Assembly: GCF_003797775.2 (NCBI RefSeq)
Contig: NZ_CP060725.1
Location: 310,001-374,000, forward strand
Reading direction: 5' to 3'
Source: Sphingopyxis sp. OPL5
GTDB taxonomy: Bacteria > Pseudomonadota > Alphaproteobacteria > Sphingomonadales > Sphingomonadaceae
Length of the DNA stretch: 64,000 bases
In this document: positions 38,831 to 48,399 of the stretch, in pieces
How positions within the stretch are numbered: the stretch's first letter is position 1
Layout: each line of letters begins with the position of its first letter
Program-made: the position numbers and the translations under genes
Notes under the pieces: model-generated
Database searches by the model: none
What the model was told of the DNA's origin: nothing
The model's input: only the letters and a program-made list of their open reading frames with translations

Positions 38831-39736
38831 ATGCTCGATCCCGATATTGCCGCCTTCGCCGGTCCGCCGCAGGAGATGCCGGCGCTCACGCCCGAACTGG
38901 TTCCGCTGCTTCGCGCGAACATGGCGATGATGGCGGCGGCGATGCCGGGGGCCGCTATCGATCGGGTCGAGGATTTCGACGCCGACGGCGTTCCGGTTCG
39001 TCTCTACCGCCCCGCTTCCGACCGCCCCTTGCCGCTCCTCGTCTTTCTCCACGGCGGCGGCTGGATGTTCGGCGACCTCGATACGCATGACGCCATGACC
39101 CGTCACCTCGCCGCGGCGAGCGGCTGCGCGGTCCTCGGCGTCGGTTATCGCCTCGCGCCCGAGCATAAATTTCCGGCCGGGCTCGACGATGCGATGACCG
39201 CCTTCGACTGGGCGCGCCGATCGGCGGCGGACCTCGGCTGCGACCCGGTCCGCGTCGCGCTCGGCGGCGAAAGCGCCGGCGGCAACCTGACCGCCGCGGC
39301 GACCCTGCGGCTCCGCGACGAGGGCAAACCGCAACCGCTGTTCCAGCTGCTCATCCACCCCGCGACCGATATGAGCTTTTCCCTGCCATCGTTCGCCGAA
39401 GTCGCCGCACCGGGGCTGTCGAAACCCTATCTCGATGCGTGCCGCGAATATTATCTGGGCGATACGCCGGAATCCGATCCGCTCGTCTCGCCGCTGCTGG
39501 CCACCAACCATACGGGCCTCGCGCCCGCGATCGTCCTCACCGCGTCCGAAGACCCGCTGCGCGACGACGGCGAATATTATGCCGCGGCGCTGGTCCGGAG
39601 CGGGGTCGAAACGCTCGCCTGCCGCCTTCCCGGCCTGCCGCACGGCTTTCAGTTCCTCCCCATCACCATCGCGGCGGTCGCGGCCGCCAATGACTTGATC
39701 GGAGGGCTGGTCCGCCGCTACTTCGCCTGTAGATAG
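38831..39736 (+). CDS. HSL-type alpha/beta hydrolase (esterase)
   Basis: 301 residues of the hormone-sensitive-lipase family. The oxyanion motif HGGGW is at 74-78, the nucleophile Ser148 is in GGESAGG, an acid lies near TASEDPLRDD and the His in LPHGFQF. There is no signal peptide, so it is probably cytoplasmic. The start follows GGAAGGA. It heads a two-gene operon with the LacI regulator and has operator 1 just upstream. It should cleave carboxyl esters of the locus substrate. Confidence 0.92.
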   Translation: MLDPDIAAFAGPPQEMPALTPELVPLLRANMAMMAAAMPGAAIDRVEDFDADGVPVRLYRPASDRPLPLLVFLHGGGWMFGDLDTHDAMTRHLAAASGCAVLGVGYRLAPEHKFPAGLDDAMTAFDWARRSAADLGCDPVRVALGGESAGGNLTAAATLRLRDEGKPQPLFQLLIHPATDMSFSLPSFAEVAAPGLSKPYLDACREYYLGDTPESDPLVSPLLATNHTGLAPAIVLTASEDPLRDDGEYYAAALVRSGVETLACRLPGLPHGFQFLPITIAAVAAANDLIGGLVRRYFACR

Positions 39737-39763
39737 GGACCGGGTTTCAGGGGACGTGCAGCG

Positions 39764-40765
39764 ATGAGCAGAATCGGCAAGAGCGAACGACCGACCATGG
39801 AAAGGGTCGCGGCGCTGGCCGGTGTCTCCAAGATCACCGTGTCGCGCGCACTGCGCGGCAGCGACCTCGTCCGTCCCGAAGTGCGCGAACGCATCGCAGA
39901 GGTGGCGAAGCAGGTCGGCTATCGCATGAACGTCGCGGCGCGCAGCCTGCGGACGCGCGAAACGCGGACGATCGCGGTGGTGATCGACCATCGCGATCCC
40001 GACCACCAATCGCACACCGATCCGCTGATCCTCGCGATCATCGGCGGGCTGCTTGAGGCGCTGACCCCGGCGGGCTATTCGATCCTGCTGACGACGAACG
40101 AGCATTTCCTGTCGTCCAACGCGGTCGGCGCCGACGGCGCGGTCATGCTGGGTCAGGGCGAAGGCGCGCAGCGGGTGACCGAGGTTGCCGCGATGAACCT
40201 GCCGATCGTCGCCTGGGGCGAACCGGTGCCGGGGGTCGGCATCAAGGTGGTGGGCAGCGACAACCGCATGGGCGGCAAGCTCGCCGCCGAGCATCTCGTC
40301 GCGCACGGCGCTACGCGCCTGCTGTTCCTCGGCGACATGCAGCATCCCGAGATCGCCGCCCGCCTCGAAGGCTTTCGCGAGGCGCTGGCGGCCAGCGAGG
40401 CGCGGCTGGTCGGTGCGCTGCCCTGCCCCTTCACCCCCGAAGGCGCGGCCGATGTCGTCCGCCGCGCGCTCGACGACGGCACGGCGTTCGACGCCATTTT
40501 CGCCGCGAGCGACTTCATCGCCGCCGGCGCGTGCGACGCGCTGCTGGCGCATGGCACGACGGTGCCGGGCGACGTCGCGATCGTCGGGTTCGACGATGCG
40601 CCGATCGCCAGCGTCCACCGCCCGTCGATCAGTTCGATCCGGCAGGACGGCGCCGCCGCGGGCCGCACCCTCGGCGCGGCGATCGTCGCGCTGATCGAGG
40701 GAAATACGAGCACGACCGCGCATGCGCTTCCCGTCGAACTCGTCGCGCGCGAAACGAGCCGCTGA
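39764..40765 (+). CDS. LacI-family transcriptional regulator of the acyl-sugar locus
   Basis: 333 residues. The N-terminal DNA-binding domain (MERVAALAGVSKITVSRALR at about 12-31) is followed by a hinge and a periplasmic-binding-protein-like sensor domain with TIAVVIDHRDPDH, a GSDNRMGGKLAAEHLV segment and VAIVGFDDAPIAS. LacI proteins usually bind a sugar or sugar-derived inducer. Four matching palindromes flank the transcription units here, one in front of its own operon. It ends 4 nt from the convergent esterase stop. The inducer may be trehalose or an acylated derivative, which is inference. Confidence 0.93.
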   Translation: MSRIGKSERPTMERVAALAGVSKITVSRALRGSDLVRPEVRERIAEVAKQVGYRMNVAARSLRTRETRTIAVVIDHRDPDHQSHTDPLILAIIGGLLEALTPAGYSILLTTNEHFLSSNAVGADGAVMLGQGEGAQRVTEVAAMNLPIVAWGEPVPGVGIKVVGSDNRMGGKLAAEHLVAHGATRLLFLGDMQHPEIAARLEGFREALAASEARLVGALPCPFTPEGAADVVRRALDDGTAFDAIFAASDFIAAGACDALLAHGTTVPGDVAIVGFDDAPIASVHRPSISSIRQDGAAAGRTLGAAIVALIEGNTSTTAHALPVELVARETSR

Positions 40766-40769
40766 CGTC

Positions 40770-41699
40770 TCAGCCGAGATATTTGCGGAAGAAGCCGGCG
40801 ACGATCTTATAGGTCTCGACCGATTCGGGCAGGTCGACGTCCATATGATGCGCGTGCCACAGCCCGTCGAACAGGACGAAGCTCGCCTCGACACCCGCCG
40901 CGAGCAGGCGGCGGTGCATCACCGACACCGCGCTCGCGGCAAAATCGCGCGTCGCCGAGATCAGCAGGCTCGGCGGGAAATGCGCGAGCAGTTCGGGGTG
41001 CCCGGCCGCCAGCACCAGCGGATCAGAAAGGTCGGCGCCCGAGAAATATGGCAGGTCTTCGATCTTCGGGGTCGCACCCGAGCGGACGCGCGGATCGAAT
41101 AAGGCCTGCGCCAGCGCCGCATCGCCCGCAAAGGGGACCGGCGCGCCATGGAACAGCCCGATGGCGCCGGGCGGCGGCAGGCCCTGATGAAGACAATGCG
41201 CCACCGCCTGCGTCGTCAGCACCGCGCCCGCCGAACAGCCGTAGATGCCGATGCTCGCCGGATCTACCGTTTCGGTCACCGCGCGATAGACCGCGACGAT
41301 ATCGTCGACCGCGGCGGGATAGATATGGTCGGGCGCCAGGCGGTAATCGATCGCGAGCACGCGCATGCCGGCGACCGCTGCGATCGGCACCGCCTCAAGC
41401 AGCGCCCCCGGCCCTTCGCCCCACATGAACGCGCCGCCGTGCAGGCAGAGCAGCACCGGCGATCCGGAGGCGCCGCCCGACGGCACGACGTCATAAACCT
41501 TCACCCCGGCGATCTCGCGCTCGGCAATATCGACGGCATATCTGGCCGTCGCCTTGTCGAGCAGGCGCTGGTTGTAGGCGGCAAAATAGGGACGCGCTTC
41601 CGACAGGTCCGCCGGAGTCGCGGATTCGGTCAGGAAAGCGGCAAACCGCGCTTTCGCTTCCGTGCTGACCCACGGGCCGAATTGCTCGATATCGCTCAT
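40770..41699 (-). CDS. HSL-type alpha/beta hydrolase (esterase)
   Basis: 309 residues. The oxyanion motif is LHGGAFMWG, the nucleophile Ser156 is in GCSAGA and the C-terminal His in LWHAHHMD. No signal peptide is seen. It shares the GIYGxSAGAVLT pattern with the esterases at 44165 and 48400, so these three are paralogs. Operator 2 lies 13 nt before its start, and operator 3 serves the divergent TonB gene in the same gap. Confidence 0.9.
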   Translation of the reverse strand: MSDIEQFGPWVSTEAKARFAAFLTESATPADLSEARPYFAAYNQRLLDKATARYAVDIAEREIAGVKVYDVVPSGGASGSPVLLCLHGGAFMWGEGPGALLEAVPIAAVAGMRVLAIDYRLAPDHIYPAAVDDIVAVYRAVTETVDPASIGIYGCSAGAVLTTQAVAHCLHQGLPPPGAIGLFHGAPVPFAGDAALAQALFDPRVRSGATPKIEDLPYFSGADLSDPLVLAAGHPELLAHFPPSLLISATRDFAASAVSVMHRRLLAAGVEASFVLFDGLWHAHHMDVDLPESVETYKIVAGFFRKYLG

Positions 41700-41712
41700 G
41701 ACATCCCCATCC

Positions 41713-41726
41713 TGCTATCGATATCA
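41713..41726. promoter_or_regulatory. LacI-type operator 2
   Basis: TGCTATCGATATCA matches the shared 14-bp consensus. It lies 13 nt upstream of the minus-strand esterase start and 137 nt from the TonB receptor start. A repressor bound here and at operator 3, centred 66 nt away, could loop the divergent promoter. Confidence 0.75.
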
Positions 41727-41778
41727 GTTATCGACTTGCCCTATTGATAGCGCCCCGGCGGCTTGAAGCAAGAGCTAT

Positions 41779-41792
41779 TGACATCGATATCA
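41779..41792. promoter_or_regulatory. LacI-type operator 3, overlapping a possible -35
   Basis: TGACATCGATATCA is one base short of a perfect palindrome. It overlaps the plus-strand hexamer TTGACA (41778-41783), which could be the -35 of the TonB receptor promoter, although the base run 17 nt on (CATCCG) is a poor -10. It is 59 nt before the receptor start. Overlap of operator and -35 would fit simple repression. Confidence 0.78.
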
Positions 41793-41850
41793 TTTTCCTT
41801 CATCCGCTGTCTCGACCGGATGAATCCGGCTATCCTTTGGGAGGGAAGAG

Positions 41851-44160
41851 ATGATGTCGATGCGTTCCGCCTTTCTTGTCGCACTGGCTTGCAGCGCCAG
41901 CTTGCTGCCCGCCGCCGCGTTCGCGCAGGCCGATGCGGCGCCCGCCGACCAGCCGGACACGTCGGCCGAAGACGGTCGCGGCCTCAATGACATCATCGTC
42001 ACCGCGCGGCGCCGCGAAGAAAAGCTGCAGGACGTGCCGATCGCCGTCACCGCCTTTACCGACGAGGCGCTTGAGCAAAAAGGGGTCACCGACCGCACCT
42101 CGCTCGCCGACAACACGCCTTCGCTGTTCACGATCAGCGGCGGCTACCCGCGCGAGTTCGCCTATTTTGCGCTGCGCGGCCAGGGGCCGGCGTTCGGCTC
42201 GACCCCCGGCGTGGTCAATTATTTCGCCGAGGTCCCGAACAGCGTCAACGTCGACGGCCGCGTCGGCACCTATTTCGACCTCGCCAACATCCAGGTGCTC
42301 GCGGGGCCGCAGGGTACGTTGTTCGGCAAGAATGCGACCGGCGGCAACATATTGTTCGAACCGGTCAAGCCGAAGGACGAGTTCGAGGGTTATGTCCGCA
42401 TCCAGCTCGGCAATTATGACGACCGCCGGATCGAGGGCGCGCTCAACACGCCGATCGTCCCCGACCGCGTGCTGCTGCGCATCGCGGGCGAGGTCGGCCG
42501 CCGCGACGGCTATACCAAGGACGTCGGCCCGTTCTTCGCGGGCAAGGATTATGACAATCTCGCCTATGAAAGCTTCCGCTTCGGGCTGACCCTGCGCCCG
42601 ACCGACAATGTCGAACTTTATACGATGCTGCGCTATTATCACTCGGACAACAATGGCGGCGGCACCGTGCTCGGCGCGTACAACCCGGCGGCGGGTTTCG
42701 ACGCCACGCCGCTGGGGCTGGGCTTCCTGCCGGTGGCGGCCTTCTATCCAGGCGTGCTGACCGCGGTCGCCGAACAGCAGGCGCGCGGCCCGCGCCGCGT
42801 CTCCTATGACCTCGACCAATTCTCGGAGACGAAATATTGGCAGGTCATCAACCAGGCGTCGGTCCAGCTGACCGACAACATCAAGCTGCGCAACATCGTC
42901 AGCTATTCGGAGCTGCGCACGATCTACGGCTATGATTATGACGCGATGCCCTTCCCGATCGCCGGGCAGCGCGGGCGCATCCCGACCGTCGCACCCAATT
43001 TCTTCACCGAGGAACTGCAGCTGCAGGGCACTTTGTTCGACGACGCGGTCGATTTCTCGGTCGGCGGCTATCTCGACCGCCAGAGCTGGAGCGATCCCGC
43101 GGGGATCGAACAATATACTTTCTTCCCCATCGGCACCCTGCTTCCGACGATCTCGGGCTTCTTCACCCAGACGAACAAGAGCGAGGCGGTCTTCGGGCAG
43201 GCGACCGTCGACCTCGGCAAATTGTCCCCTGCGCTGACCGGGCTCAGTGTCACCGGTGGCCTCCGCTACACCTGGGAACATAGCTTCACCTCGCAGACGA
43301 TCGGCGGTCCGCCCGCGGTCTCGGGCTCGGTCGACAGCGATTATCCGAGCTACACCGCGACCCTCGACTATGATGTGACACCCGGCGTCCATGTCTATGT
43401 CACCGCGCGCGACGCGTATAAGTCGGGCGGCGTCAACGGCCCGGTGCCGATCGGGTCGGCATTCCGCACCTATGCACCCGAACGCCTCTCCGACATCGAG
43501 GTCGGGCTGAAATCGCAATTCTCGCTCGGCGACGTCGACGTTCGCGCCAATGTCGCTGCCTATCGCGGCATCTACGACAATATCCAGCGCACCACCGCGG
43601 AAGCGGTGCAGACGCCCGCGGGCACCGTGCTGCTCAACGTCACCCGCAGCGCGGCGAAGGGCAAGATCCAGGGGATCGAGCTGAACCTCGCGGTCATGCC
43701 GGTGCAGGGGCTGACGCTCAACGGCAGCTATTCCTACATCGACGCGCGCTACACCGAAGTGGCGGATGCGAGCGCGGGGGCCATCTTGAACGGCGCGCCC
43801 TTCCCTTACACCCCCAAGCATAAATTCTCGGTCGGCGGCTCGTACGAGACCTCGCTCGGCAGCGTGGGCGACCTGGTGCTCGCGGCCAATTATGTGCGTC
43901 AGACCAAGGTTTCGACCGCGCAGACCAACAGCAGCTTCTATAATTTCCTTCCCGCCTATGGCCTGCTCAACGGCAGCATCGGACTGAAGGACGTCGGCGG
44001 GCGGCCGATCGACTTCACATTCTTCGTCAACAACCTGACCAACGAGGCGAAGCCGGTCGGGGTGCTCGACCAATATGCCCAGTCGTCGGGCATGGTAGGG
44101 CTGACCTATAGCGAGCCGCGGATGTACGGGGTGCGGATCGGCTATCGGTTCGGGAACTGA
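41851..44160 (+). CDS. TonB-dependent receptor of the acyl-sugar locus
   Basis: 769 residues. A signal peptide is at about 1-26 (ending AAAFAQ), a TonB-box-like LNDIIVTARRREEKLQDVP follows, the plug motif is IQVLAGPQGTLFGKNATGG, and the barrel ends MYGVRIGYRFGN. GGAGGGAAGAG precedes the start. It heads an operon with an esterase, trehalase and CoA ligase and is preceded by operator 3. It should carry a large ligand, for example a glycolipid or its headgroup, across the outer membrane. Confidence 0.95.
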   Translation: MMSMRSAFLVALACSASLLPAAAFAQADAAPADQPDTSAEDGRGLNDIIVTARRREEKLQDVPIAVTAFTDEALEQKGVTDRTSLADNTPSLFTISGGYPREFAYFALRGQGPAFGSTPGVVNYFAEVPNSVNVDGRVGTYFDLANIQVLAGPQGTLFGKNATGGNILFEPVKPKDEFEGYVRIQLGNYDDRRIEGALNTPIVPDRVLLRIAGEVGRRDGYTKDVGPFFAGKDYDNLAYESFRFGLTLRPTDNVELYTMLRYYHSDNNGGGTVLGAYNPAAGFDATPLGLGFLPVAAFYPGVLTAVAEQQARGPRRVSYDLDQFSETKYWQVINQASVQLTDNIKLRNIVSYSELRTIYGYDYDAMPFPIAGQRGRIPTVAPNFFTEELQLQGTLFDDAVDFSVGGYLDRQSWSDPAGIEQYTFFPIGTLLPTISGFFTQTNKSEAVFGQATVDLGKLSPALTGLSVTGGLRYTWEHSFTSQTIGGPPAVSGSVDSDYPSYTATLDYDVTPGVHVYVTARDAYKSGGVNGPVPIGSAFRTYAPERLSDIEVGLKSQFSLGDVDVRANVAAYRGIYDNIQRTTAEAVQTPAGTVLLNVTRSAAKGKIQGIELNLAVMPVQGLTLNGSYSYIDARYTEVADASAGAILNGAPFPYTPKHKFSVGGSYETSLGSVGDLVLAANYVRQTKVSTAQTNSSFYNFLPAYGLLNGSIGLKDVGGRPIDFTFFVNNLTNEAKPVGVLDQYAQSSGMVGLTYSEPRMYGVRIGYRFGN

Positions 44161-44164
44161 TCCG

Positions 44165-45121
44165 ATGGCAGACCGCCCCGTGCAACCACCCTTCGCGCCG
44201 ACCGTCAGCGAAGAAGCGCGCGCCGCCATGGCGCCGTTGCTGGCGGCCGGCTCGGCACCCGAGATGACCGCGACGCTGATGCGCAACACGATCACGCGCA
44301 AGGCGGTCCGCGCCGCCGCCGCCAATCATCTGAGGCCGCTGAACAAGAGCCGCGCCAGGCGCTTCGACGTCGCGGTGAGCAAGGACAAGATCGCGGGCGT
44401 GCCGGTCAAGCTCGTCCGGCGCCGGGCAAGCGAAGCGGCCGCGGACCAGCGGCTGCTGATCAACTTCCACGGCGGCGGCTTCATGGTCGATTCGGGGTCG
44501 GAGACCGAGACGATCCCGATCGCCGGGCTGACCGGGATATCGGTCGTCACGGTGATGTACCGCATGGCGCCCGAACACCCCTTCCCCGCCGCGGTCGACG
44601 ATGCGCTGGCGGTCTACACCGATGCTCTCTCGCAGCGACCGGCGACCGCGATCGGCATTTACGGCACCTCCGCCGGCGCCGTTCTGACGGGACAGCTTCT
44701 GGCACGGATCAAGGCCGAAGGCCTGCCGATGCCCGCAGCGGCGGGCGTCTTTTCCGGCTCGGCGGACCTCGCGCTGGTCAGCGATTGCGAAGCCTTTCTG
44801 CCGTCGATCATGGGCGCACGGACCGCGCCCGACACATTGGCCGACTATAGCGCCGGGACCGAGCGCACCGACCCGCTGCTGTCGCCGCTCTATGGCGACC
44901 TGTCCGGCCTGCCGCCGACGCTGCTGATGACCAGCACCCGCGACCAGTTGCTCAGCCAGACCGTGCGCTTCCATCTGGCGCTGCGCAAGGCCGGGGTCGA
45001 TGCCGACCTGATGGTCTATGAGGGCATGCTCCATGCCTTCTGGGCTTATATGGAATGCCCGGAAACCGAAGACGCGCTCGCGGCGCAGGCCGCCTTTTTC
45101 AGCCGCCACCTGGCCCGCTGA
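44165..45121 (+). CDS. HSL-type alpha/beta hydrolase (cytoplasmic esterase)
   Basis: 318 residues. The oxyanion motif is FHGGGFMVDSGS, nucleophile Ser169 is in GTSAGA, the acid is in STRDQLL and the His in MLHAFWAYM. It is strongly similar to the signal-peptide-bearing esterase at 48400 (shared SGSxTETIPIA and HAFWAYM), but has no signal peptide. It begins 4 nt after the TonB receptor stop, so the two are translated from one mRNA. A cytoplasmic twin of a secreted esterase suggests stepwise deacylation in two compartments. Confidence 0.92.
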   Translation: MADRPVQPPFAPTVSEEARAAMAPLLAAGSAPEMTATLMRNTITRKAVRAAAANHLRPLNKSRARRFDVAVSKDKIAGVPVKLVRRRASEAAADQRLLINFHGGGFMVDSGSETETIPIAGLTGISVVTVMYRMAPEHPFPAAVDDALAVYTDALSQRPATAIGIYGTSAGAVLTGQLLARIKAEGLPMPAAAGVFSGSADLALVSDCEAFLPSIMGARTAPDTLADYSAGTERTDPLLSPLYGDLSGLPPTLLMTSTRDQLLSQTVRFHLALRKAGVDADLMVYEGMLHAFWAYMECPETEDALAAQAAFFSRHLAR

Positions 45122-45139
45122 GCCTTGACCCGATCACCC

Positions 45140-46633
45140 ATGCGCCCCGACCCCAGTCCCGCCGACCTGTTCGGCCCGCTCCTCGCCAAGGTACAGGAGC
45201 GCGCGATCCTGCCCGACGGCAAGACCTTCGTCGACGCGCTGCCGAAGCGCCCGGTCGCCGAGATCATGCGCGACTTCGCCGGCCTGCCCGCTGGCGACGA
45301 CGCGCTGCGCGCCTTTATCGCGGACAATTTCGATCTGCCCGCGACCACCGAAACCGCAGGACGCACGGCCTCCGCCCAGCCCGTCCGCGCGCGGATCGGC
45401 GCGATGTGGAAAGAACTGGCGCGCGCACCCGATGACCTTGTTACAGGCGGGTCGGCACTGCCCGTCCAGCACCGGCACGTCGTACCGGGCGGACGCTTCC
45501 GCGAAATCTATTATTGGGACAGCTTCTTTACCATGCTCGGCCTCGTCCGCGACGGCGAGCTCGAACTCGCCAACGGCATCGTCGACGCGATGACCGACCT
45601 GATCGAGGCGCATGGCCATGTCCCCAACGGGACGCGGACCTATTATCTCGGCCGGTCGCAGCCGCCGCTGTTTCACATGATGGTCGAATTGCTCGACGAC
45701 CGCCGTCCCGATGTCGCCGCGCGGCGATTGTCGGCGATGAAGCGCGAACATGGCTGGTGGATGGCTGGCACCGACGAACTGGCGCCCGGTCGGTGCGCGG
45801 CGCGCGGCGCGCGGCTGGCGGACGGGCGGCTGCTCAACCGCTATTGGGATCCGCGCGACACACCGCGCGACGAAAGCTGGCGCGAAGATGTCGCGACCGC
45901 CGCAAAAAGCGGCCGCCCTGCCGGAGAGGTCTACCGCGACCTGCGCGCCGGGGCCGAAAGCGGCTGGGATTTCTCGTCGCGCTGGCTGGGCGACGGCACG
46001 CTCGCGTCGATCCGGACGACGGCGATCGCCCCGGTCGACCTCAACGCCTTTCTGTTCGGTCTCGAAACCGCGATCGCCGCGAGCCCGGACGCCGAGGCCG
46101 GTCGCTACGCCCGACTGGCGGAGCAGCGGCGCGACGCGATGAACCGCCACTTGTGGGACGCCGAGGGCGGCTATTTCGCCGACCATGACATCGACAGCGG
46201 CGCATTGCGCACGCCGCTCACCGCCGCCGCGCTCGCCCCGCTCGCCGTCGGTGCCGCGACGCAGGAGCAAGCCGACAGCACCGCCCGCGTGGTCGCAAGC
46301 CACCTTGTCGCGCCCGGCGGCCTGCGCACGACGCTCGTCGAGACCGGCGAGCAATGGGACCGCCCGAACGGCTGGGCGCCGCTGCAATGGATCGGCGTCG
46401 CGGGTCTGAAACGCTATGGCCATGACGCGCTGGCACGCGACATCGCCAGCCGCTGGGTCGACACGGTCGGCGCGACCTTCGCCCGCACCGGCTTACTGTT
46501 CGAGAAATATGACATCGAAGCGGCCACCGTCGGCGGCGGCGGCGAATATGAGGCGCAGATCGGTTTTGGCTGGACGAACGGCGTCACAGCCGATTTTATC
46601 GACGGCTACGCGCTCCTGCCCTCCGGCAAGTGA
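45140..46633 (+). CDS. GH37 trehalase, cytoplasmic type
   Basis: About 497 residues matching glycoside hydrolase family 37. Signature one PGGRFREIYYWDSFF begins near residue 116 and signature two is QWDRPNGWAPLQW. The general acid corresponds to Asp277 in SGWDFSSRW and the base to Glu469 in GGGGEYEAQ. It hydrolyses alpha,alpha-trehalose to two glucose. No signal peptide is present, so it acts inside the cell (TreF-like). A TTG at 45125 is an alternative start; ATG 45140 is chosen because the family start (SPADLFGPLLAKVQ) follows. It lies between an esterase and a CoA ligase in a LacI-controlled operon. Confidence 0.93.
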   Translation: MRPDPSPADLFGPLLAKVQERAILPDGKTFVDALPKRPVAEIMRDFAGLPAGDDALRAFIADNFDLPATTETAGRTASAQPVRARIGAMWKELARAPDDLVTGGSALPVQHRHVVPGGRFREIYYWDSFFTMLGLVRDGELELANGIVDAMTDLIEAHGHVPNGTRTYYLGRSQPPLFHMMVELLDDRRPDVAARRLSAMKREHGWWMAGTDELAPGRCAARGARLADGRLLNRYWDPRDTPRDESWREDVATAAKSGRPAGEVYRDLRAGAESGWDFSSRWLGDGTLASIRTTAIAPVDLNAFLFGLETAIAASPDAEAGRYARLAEQRRDAMNRHLWDAEGGYFADHDIDSGALRTPLTAAALAPLAVGAATQEQADSTARVVASHLVAPGGLRTTLVETGEQWDRPNGWAPLQWIGVAGLKRYGHDALARDIASRWVDTVGATFARTGLLFEKYDIEAATVGGGGEYEAQIGFGWTNGVTADFIDGYALLPSGK

Positions 46634-46650
46634 CGCACTGCGGGAGAGAA

Positions 46651-48240
46651 ATGACGATGCTGCCCGGCCTGATGCAGGATGCCCCGCTGCAGATCAGCGC
46701 GATCCTGACCCACGCCGCCCGCGCCCACGGCGCGCGCGCGATCGTCTCAAAGTGCGTCGACGAACCCCTGTGGCGCTACGACTGGGCCGGCTGCGAGCGG
46801 CGGTCTCGGCAGGCGGCACAGATGCTCGGCACGCTCGGCATCGCCGGGGGCGACCGCGTCTCGTCGCTGGCGTGGAACACCCACCGGCACCTCGAGCTTT
46901 TCTATGCCGTCCCCGGCATCGGCGCGGTGCTCCATACGGCGAATCCGCGGCTCAGCGACGAGCAGATCGCCTTCACGATCAACCATGCGGGCAGCCGCAT
47001 CCTCTTTTTCGAGGCAAACCTCGCCGACCTCGTCGAGCGGCTGAAACCGCTGCTTCCCGCCATCGAACATTTCGTCCTGCTGGGCGATCCATATGAAAAT
47101 CTGATCGCCGCCGAGGATGGCGAATTCGACTGGCCGCGCTTCGACGAAAAGGCCGCGGCCTTTCTCTGCTACACCTCGGGCACCACCGGCGATCCCAAGG
47201 GCGTGCTCTACAGCCATCGCTCGATCGTGTTGCACGCGATGGCGGCGGGGCTGAGCAGCGCCTTCGGGTTCAGCGCCTTCGACACGATCATGCCCTGCTC
47301 TTCGATGTATCACGCGACCGCCTGGGGCCTGCCCTTCGCCGCCGCGATCAATGGCTGCAAGCTCGTGCTGCCGTGCGACCGGATGGACGGCGCCAGCCTC
47401 GCCGAACTGATCGCCGACGAGGGCGTGACCTTCTCGGGCGGCGTCCCGACGATCTGGACGATGTATCTCGCGCATCTTGAGGCCAGCGGCCAGGGCGTCG
47501 GCGATTTGAAGCGCCTCGTCATCGGCGGATCGGCGGTACCGCGCGCGATGGCCGAGACCTTCCGCGAAACATATGGCGTCACCGTGCTCCAGATCTGGGG
47601 CATGACCGAGACCAACCCGCTCGGCGTGATTTCGACCCCGACCCCGCTGCTGGCAGCCGAGGGCGAGGACTATGCGACCGAGACGATCCTGACGCGGCAG
47701 GGCCGGATGCAGTTCGGCATCGAACTGCGCATCATCGACGACGACGGCGCGCCGCTGCCGTGGGACGGCGAGCAGGCCGGCGCGTTGCAGGTGCGCGGGC
47801 CGTGGGTCGTCGATCGCTATTATCCCGACTTACCCGCCGCCCATGCCGACGGCTGGTTCGACACCGGCGATATCGGCACGATCGACCGCTTCGGCTTCCT
47901 GCGCCTGACCGACCGCGCCAAGGACGTCATCAAATCGGGCGGCGAATGGATCAGTTCGATCGACCTGGAGAATGCCGCGGTCGGCTGTCCCGGCGTCCGC
48001 ATCGCCGCGGTCATCGGCGTGCATCATCCGAAGTGGGAGGAACGACCGTTGCTCGTCATCGAGCCGCACGACGGTGAGCGGGTCACCGCCGCGCAAATCC
48101 GCACCCATCTCGAAAGCCGCGTCGTGCGCTGGTGGATGCCCGACGATATCCTGTTCGACACCGTCCCGCTCACCGCGACGGGCAAGATCGACAAAAAGAC
48201 GCTGCGCGACCGCTACCGCGACCATCTGGCGAAGGGCTGA
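46651..48240 (+). CDS. Acyl-CoA synthetase of the acyl-sugar locus
   Basis: 529 residues, ANL superfamily. The P-loop is [19 protein letters not shown], followed by [28 protein letters not shown] and the Lys region [15 protein letters not shown] at 46651 follows GGGAGAGAA; an upstream GTG overlapping the trehalase stop is less likely. It is a close paralog of the ligase at 35974. As the last gene of the operon it would activate the fatty or short-chain acid released by the esterases. Confidence 0.92.
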   Translation: MTMLPGLMQDAPLQISAILTHAARAHGARAIVSKCVDEPLWRYDWAGCERRSRQAAQMLGTLGIAGGDRVSSLAWNTHRHLELFYAVPGIGAVLHTANPRLSDEQIAFTINHAGSRILFFEANLADLVERLKPLLPAIEHFVLLGDPYENLIAAEDGEFDWPRFDEKAAAFLCYTSGTTGDPKGVLYSHRSIVLHAMAAGLSSAFGFSAFDTIMPCSSMYHATAWGLPFAAAINGCKLVLPCDRMDGASLAELIADEGVTFSGGVPTIWTMYLAHLEASGQGVGDLKRLVIGGSAVPRAMAETFRETYGVTVLQIWGMTETNPLGVISTPTPLLAAEGEDYATETILTRQGRMQFGIELRIIDDDGAPLPWDGEQAGALQVRGPWVVDRYYPDLPAAHADGWFDTGDIGTIDRFGFLRLTDRAKDVIKSGGEWISSIDLENAAVGCPGVRIAAVIGVHHPKWEERPLLVIEPHDGERVTAAQIRTHLESRVVRWWMPDDILFDTVPLTATGKIDKKTLRDRYRDHLAKG

Positions 48241-48259
48241 TCGCGGCCTCCAATTTGCC

Positions 48260-48348
48260 GTCACCCCGGGCTTGACCCGGGGCCTGCCTTGTCTTCGATC
48301 GACGGCGACGGAAGGAAGGCGGGTCCCGGGTCAAGCCCGGAATGACGA
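48260..48348. repeat. Inverted repeat (CCCGGGCTTGACCCGGG family)
   Basis: Left arm GTCACCCCGGGCTTGACCCG and right arm CGGGTCAAGCCCGGAATGAC are near-complementary, with a ~50-nt centre. It sits between the convergent ligase and esterase genes. This is another intergenic element of a type frequent in alphaproteobacteria and may act as terminator for both sides. Confidence 0.75.
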
Positions 48349-48399
48349 CGGGACATGAGGCTACGCCCGCGTCCCACCCCAAAGCCGCCGCCCCGCGCG

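Noticed and set aside
41830..44325. An 831-codon minus-strand open frame
   Set aside because: It is antisense to the TonB receptor of the acyl-sugar locus, and its composition is that of a shadow frame.
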